64,000 nucleotides of DNA from Paenibacillus sp. BIC5C1 (GTDB lineage: Bacteria > Bacillota > Bacilli > Paenibacillales > Paenibacillaceae), in the NCBI RefSeq assembly GCF_032399705.1, contig NZ_CP135922.1:4340001-4404000 (forward strand), written 5' to 3'. Every line of letters starts with the position of its first letter. Positions within the stretch are counted from its first letter, which is position 1. Below, one piece after another: positions 60,059 through 64,000 of this stretch. Position numbers and translations under genes: made by a program. Under the pieces are notes generated by a model. That model was not told the DNA's origin, ran no database searches, and saw only the letters and a list, made by a program, of their open reading frames with translations.

Positions 60059-62725
60059 TTAACCGCCAGTTCCAGCTTGAGAATCAGTAGGTGTATCCGT
60101 TTCTCCTGTGTTACCGTTGTTTCCACTATCTGGTGGCGTGACCACTTCGCCTGGTGTCGTTACAGATCCATCATTGGAACCCCCACCCGTACCTCCAGGC
60201 TCTGTCGTTCCCTGTCCAGGCGGTGTGTTTCCTTCTCCGGTCTGTCCGTTCCCTTGACCTGTCCCGCCATTGTTTCCATTTCCATTATTGCCGTTACCAT
60301 TATTACCATTTTCATTTCCGTTACCGTTGCCATTGCCATTGTTACCCTCAGAACTTCCATTCCCCGGGGAACCGTTGTCTGGATTTTCGGTTCCAGGCTG
60401 TTCTGTACCTGGTTCAGTTCCTGGCTCCGTGCCCGTATCTGGCTGTTCCGGTTCCAATTCTTCCGCTTCTATCATCAGCGATATGATATTGGACGGATCC
60501 GTTTCCTGTCCGGAAGCCAAATCATATGCTGTTACATAATACTCATAAGTGAGACCAGGGAGCGCACTTAGATCCTGCGCACTGGTCGAACCAACAGCAT
60601 CAATGAGGTGAGTGAACTGTCCCTCAGATGTTTCTTTTCTGTAAATCCGATACTGTGTAGAGGAATCCCCCGTTGCAGTCCAATTTAACGATACAGTTTG
60701 CGTAGATGGATCATAAGCACCATTCAAACCACTCACTGAAAGCGTTGGTTGCTCTGGTTCTTTTTCCGGTGGAGGTGTCTGGGCACCTGCTGGAGCTTTG
60801 AAGTCCTTCACAGGAACTCCTTTCAAAGCATCCCCCATAACTTTGGCAAAGAACGCCGCTGACAGCTTACTGCTATTTTTGAGCATATGGTTTGCATCTG
60901 GATTGTCGTAACCCATCCATACTGCCGCAGTCCATTCCGGCGTGTATCCGACGAACCAAACATCACGGTTGGCGCTGTTGCCGGAAATACCACTTTGAAC
61001 GGTCCCCGTCTTACCAGCAACTGGTCGATCCAGACGTGCTGAACGACCTGTACCGTCATTCACGACATTTTGCAGCATCTTAGTCAGGGAATAAGCATTT
61101 TGCTCACTCATGACACGTGTTGTTTCCGATTTATCGTGTTTATAGGTCGTTTTCCCCGCGCTATCCTTAATTTCCTTAATGGAATACGCCTGCTGGTACT
61201 CTCCCAGATTAGCGAACGCACTATAGGCTTGCGCCATTTCCAGCGTATTCGTCCCTTTGCTAAGACCACCCAGCGCGATCGCCAGGTTTTTGTCTTCATC
61301 CGTAAGTTGGATACCTACGCTTTTTGCAAACTGAACACCTGTATTCACACCAATTTTGTTTAGGAGCCATACTGCCGGGATATTCTCCGATTTTGTAATG
61401 GCATCCGTCATGCTAATGGTTGAAGAGTATCCATGCAAGTTACCCGGACAGTAATTGCCGAAACATTGCTTTTCATTACTGAGAGCTGAGTTTGCATTGT
61501 AATTACCTGATTCAAGAGCCGGTGCATAAGTCACAATCGGTTTAAATGCCGATCCAGGTTGTCTGCGGCTTTGTGTTACCCGGCTGTAGCCCTTTGTTTG
61601 ATAATCCCTGCCGCCCATCAAGGCGACGAGACTGCCGTTTTCATGGTTCATAATTACCATGGAGCCTTGAACGGGCTGATCATCTTTACTTGACTCAAAC
61701 AAACTATCATCCGAGAAAGCACTTTCCATGGCTGTTTGTGCCTGAGCATCCATCGTCGTGTAAATTTTGTACCCGCCGATATTCAGATCATCCTCCGTTT
61801 TACCAGTCACTTTTTCTGCTTCACGAAGAACATAGTCGATAAAGGCTTGATACTTTTGATCTTTCTCAGGCGGTGTATAGTCATAATCAACTGCTTTGGC
61901 TTCATCCATTTGCGCCTTCGTGATGTAACCTTGCTCATACATGAGCTGCAATACGACAGCGCGACGTGCCTTGGAATCGTTGGGATTGCTCAGCGGGTTA
62001 TAAGCTGATGGCCCTTTCGGCATCGCTGCCAGTGTCGCAATTTCCCATAATTCAAGCTTGTTTAAATCTTTTTTTCCAAAATAAAATTCAGAGGCAGCCT
62101 TAATTCCATAACGCTGATGACCAAAGAAAATCCGGTTCAGATACATCGTCAGAATTTCGTCTTTTGTGTACTTGCGCTCCAATGCCATTGCAATGGAAAC
62201 CTCCGTCGCTTTACGGAAGAAGGTTTTGTCACGGGACAAGAACATATTTTTCGCAAGCTGCTGAGTCAGTGTACTACCACCCTCCACCATGGAGCGGGCC
62301 ATGACGTCTTTAACCGCCGCCCGTCCGATGGACCAGATATCCACGCCCTGATGCTCGTAGAATCGTCTGTCCTCCGTAGCAACAAAAGCTTCCTTTACCA
62401 AATCCGGGATATCTTCTTCATTGACCGGCTCCAGCTTTTGAATGGACAACTCGCCCATTAACTGACCGTTACGATCATATACTTTCGAAGTTTCATTGAT
62501 TGTTGTTTTGTCCTTGTTGGCTTTGAGCAGATTTTCACCACTCACCATAATAAATAAATATCCACCCAGTGCACAGAATATGGCGATTGCCATGGTGAAA
62601 AACAGTGTCCATCCAACGCGTTTACCCGTAATTTTTTTCTTTTTAGAGGTCTTTGGCTTCGCTTTTTTGGTTGACTTGTTATTGTTGTTGCGATTGTTAG
62701 ACCTCGACAACGGATCGTTTGGCAT
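60059..62725 (-). CDS. Class A penicillin-binding protein (PBP1-type)
   Basis: This bifunctional enzyme polymerises and cross-links peptidoglycan. The true start is ATG 62725 (MPNDPLSRSNN), behind AGGAGG; the frame opens further upstream without support. After a basic cytoplasmic tail there is one membrane segment (GWTLFFTMAIAIFCALGGYL). The GT51 glycosyltransferase follows with EDRRFYEHQGVD, GGSTLTQQLAKN and RKYTKDEILTMYLNRIFFG. The transpeptidase has SAFK (catalytic Ser), SEN and KTGT boxes. A fibronectin-III-like domain and an Asn/Gly/Pro-rich tail (about 120 residues) end the 888-residue protein; similar tails occur in Paenibacillus-type PBPs. Confidence 0.96.
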   Translation of the reverse strand: MPNDPLSRSNNRNNNNKSTKKAKPKTSKKKKITGKRVGWTLFFTMAIAIFCALGGYLFIMVSGENLLKANKDKTTINETSKVYDRNGQLMGELSIQKLEPVNEEDIPDLVKEAFVATEDRRFYEHQGVDIWSIGRAAVKDVMARSMVEGGSTLTQQLAKNMFLSRDKTFFRKATEVSIAMALERKYTKDEILTMYLNRIFFGHQRYGIKAASEFYFGKKDLNKLELWEIATLAAMPKGPSAYNPLSNPNDSKARRAVVLQLMYEQGYITKAQMDEAKAVDYDYTPPEKDQKYQAFIDYVLREAEKVTGKTEDDLNIGGYKIYTTMDAQAQTAMESAFSDDSLFESSKDDQPVQGSMVIMNHENGSLVALMGGRDYQTKGYSRVTQSRRQPGSAFKPIVTYAPALESGNYNANSALSNEKQCFGNYCPGNLHGYSSTISMTDAITKSENIPAVWLLNKIGVNTGVQFAKSVGIQLTDEDKNLAIALGGLSKGTNTLEMAQAYSAFANLGEYQQAYSIKEIKDSAGKTTYKHDKSETTRVMSEQNAYSLTKMLQNVVNDGTGRSARLDRPVAGKTGTVQSGISGNSANRDVWFVGYTPEWTAAVWMGYDNPDANHMLKNSSKLSAAFFAKVMGDALKGVPVKDFKAPAGAQTPPPEKEPEQPTLSVSGLNGAYDPSTQTVSLNWTATGDSSTQYRIYRKETSEGQFTHLIDAVGSTSAQDLSALPGLTYEYYVTAYDLASGQETDPSNIISLMIEAEELEPEQPDTGTEPGTEPGTEQPGTENPDNGSPGNGSSEGNNGNGNGNGNENGNNGNGNNGNGNNGGTGQGNGQTGEGNTPPGQGTTEPGGTGGGSNDGSVTTPGEVVTPPDSGNNGNTGETDTPTDSQAGTGG

Positions 62726-62893
62726 GTTACCTCCTGACTCCCTTTCAGTTGCATGATTTCTATTCGTCTGCTGGCTCAAACTCCTATAGAGCTTATTTTG
62801 CCCGGAATGAAAAGAACAACCCTTATTCAGGTTGCTCTGTTTCAATTCCTATACATGTAGACGAAATGGTTGATAAAAAGGTTTCGTAATTTT

Positions 62894-63136
62894 TTAAGCT
62901 TCGCCGCTATTATCTTGCTGCATCAGCGATACGCTGCGTTGCGGCGTGAACGTGGAGATGGCGTGCTTGTAGACCATTTGCTGGCGTCCGTCGCTGTCAA
63001 TGACGATCGTAAAATTGTCAAATGCCTTGATCGTTCCGCGGATTTGAAAGCCATTAGTCAAATAGACTGTAGCTGGAATGTTTTCTTTCCGCAGTTGGTT
63101 CAAGAACGTATCTTGGATGTTGATGGACTTGTTCAT
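62894..63136 (-). CDS. hfq: RNA chaperone Hfq
   Basis: Hfq is an Sm-like hexamer that pairs small RNAs with mRNAs. The start is ATG 63136 ([20 protein letters not shown]), behind GGGGGT; the longer frame to 63187 adds 17 residues with no support. The 80 residues contain Sm1 ([20 protein letters not shown]) and Sm2 ([19 protein letters not shown]), with QxxxL and the YKHAI signature. The short tail is like that of B. subtilis Hfq. It is next to miaA, the standard order. Confidence 0.97.
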   Translation of the reverse strand: MNKSINIQDTFLNQLRKENIPATVYLTNGFQIRGTIKAFDNFTIVIDSDGRQQMVYKHAISTFTPQRSVSLMQQDNSGEA

Positions 63137-63370
63137 TAGCCGTACCCCCATTGGTTCATTTGAATTCGTGTTATAAGTAATATTCAATATCGCTGAGTAG
63201 CTTTCGTGCTATTATATCATGAACGGATTCATATAATCCACAAAAACCCCTTGTCTGCTATTTTGCACCTATGCCTGAGCTTCGCTTGCAACTAGAAGAC
63301 TTATCCATTATACACCGCTTGTCAGAATTGCAAAAGAGGGACAAATTCTACCTTTTTCCACGCTTCCCTT

Positions 63371-63592
63371 CTACCTTTCTTGATTTGTATACGGTTTCTC
63401 TTCTTCTCTGACTAGCGTAATATTTTTCCGATTCTTTCTATCATTGATCAAGAGTTTCAGGTATGTATTGGTATTGATTAGAACAATAATTAACCAAATT
63501 AAGGCTACAAGACCTCCAATGGCGAAACCAATTCCAATCAATCCTGAGAAAAAGAGATATAAACTCGCCACTCCGCTCGGTTCTGTACTCAT
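63371..63592 (-). CDS. Small membrane protein (73 aa)
   Basis: The 73-residue product has two membrane segments, at about residues 9 to 25 (LYLFFSGLIGIGFAIGG) and 27 to 42 (VALIWLIIVLINTN), followed by a basic cytoplasmic tail (LLINDRKNRKNITLVREEEK). It begins at ATG 63592 after GAGGGGGAG. It lies between hfq and miaA. Such small membrane proteins often go unnamed; I know no function. Confidence 0.6.
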   Translation of the reverse strand: MSTEPSGVASLYLFFSGLIGIGFAIGGLVALIWLIIVLINTNTYLKLLINDRKNRKNITLVREEEKPYTNQER

Positions 63593-63741
63593 AAAATCTC
63601 CCCCTCACCTTAGAAATAAAACCAAATAAACTGTCATGTGAATTCATTTTAATATTTATGTTATTTTTTTACAATGAATTTCTCTGCTTAAATCTGTAGT
63701 CACCACCGATTATCCCCTCTTTTAATAATGTCATTTCATAT

Positions 63742-63787
63742 AAAAAAAGTAAAACCTCTACCTTTTATTTCTAAAAGATAGAGGTTC
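63742..63787 (-). terminator. Intrinsic terminator of miaA
   Basis: Arms AACCTCTA and TAGAGGTT, extended by a TTTTA/TAAAA pair, are followed on the minus strand by TTTACTTTTTTTAT. It lies about 40 bases past the miaA stop codon. Confidence 0.9.
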
Positions 63788-63824
63788 AAAAGTCCTAATA
63801 GGTGGCAAATTCCACCTTCGATAT

Positions 63825-64000
63825 TCAGTCAAACTTGCGTTTTATCATCTCACATACATGGGCATAATTCCCTGCAAAATCTTCCGTATCCGTCATATCC
63901 ACCCATTCAATGTCTTTCATATGCCGGAACCAGGACAATTGCCGCTTGGCAAAACGACGCGTATCCCTTTTCAGCCACTCCACCGCAGCATCCCAGCTTA
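63825..64000 (-). CDS. miaA: tRNA dimethylallyltransferase, C-terminal end (partial)
   Basis: MiaA adds the isopentenyl group to A37 of tRNAs that read UNN codons. Only the last 58 codons are in the window. The text EWLKRDTRRFAKRQLSWFRH is the conserved C-terminal motif of the family and is followed by a variable tail ending KRKFD and TGA. The catalytic P-loop lies beyond the right edge. The gene leads the cluster with hfq on the minus strand. Confidence 0.93.
   Translation of the reverse strand, partial: SWDAAVEWLKRDTRRFAKRQLSWFRHMKDIEWVDMTDTEDFAGNYAHVCEMIKRKFD

Noticed and set aside
60056..60571. Plus-strand ORFs over the PBP tail
   Set aside because: They arise from the Asn/Gly repeat codons of the penicillin-binding protein read in reverse.

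Overview
The window joins a large, partly decayed tailed-phage prophage (about positions 1 to 53,300) to ordinary chromosome of a spore-forming Bacillales bacterium (about 53,390 to 64,000). The chromosomal genes glnA, glnR, a YnbB-like PLP enzyme, hflX, spoVK, hfq and miaA follow the order familiar from Bacillus subtilis. The long PBP1-type enzyme with a fibronectin-like domain and an Asn/Gly-rich tail, the SLH domains on the phage tail tip and the general protein style suggest Paenibacillus or a close relative; the genus is inference.

Almost all genes lie on the minus strand, so the prophage reads from right to left. From 52.8 to 51.6 kb there are four small coupled genes: two Cys-rich proteins, a shortened metallophosphoesterase-like protein and a ribbon-helix-helix protein. 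A short plus-strand winged-helix-like gene with repeated operator-like sites lies beside them. From 51.0 to 41.8 kb comes the tail shaft module: a fragment, a small structural protein, a broken HK97-gp10-like gene, a tail-terminator-like protein, the major tail protein, two tail assembly chaperones linked by a -1 frameshift site (A AAA AAG), a 1,731-residue tape measure and two tail-tip proteins with SLH-like ends. No terminase, portal, protease or capsid gene is visible.

From 40.7 to 7.6 kb lies about 33 kb of tail-tip and adhesin genes. They include a hub with M23 peptidase and 3D domains, three related tip proteins (one with a PKD domain), a 1,288-residue acidic repeat protein, proteins with LamG and RCC1 folds that share a C-terminal module, and a 2,233-residue adhesin with a glycine-rich head, two DNRLRE modules and dozens of short beta repeats. 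Many gene boundaries carry intrinsic terminators. From 7.2 to 5.4 kb is the lysis cassette (holin-like membrane proteins and a T7-lysozyme-type amidase). From 5.4 kb to the left edge is replication: a broken DUF3846 gene, a winged-helix replication protein, a DnaC-like loader, a DnaB-like helicase and the N-terminal part of a DnaG-type primase that runs off the window.

The junction, 52,776 to 53,430, has no protein gene. It holds tRNA-like remnants and a near-perfect 22-bp inverted repeat, either of which could mark the right attachment site. To its right, glnA ends in its own terminator. A promoter with a consensus GlnR/TnrA box precedes glnR, and further genes for translation-linked GTPase, sporulation AAA protein, cell-wall synthesis, RNA chaperone and tRNA modification follow.
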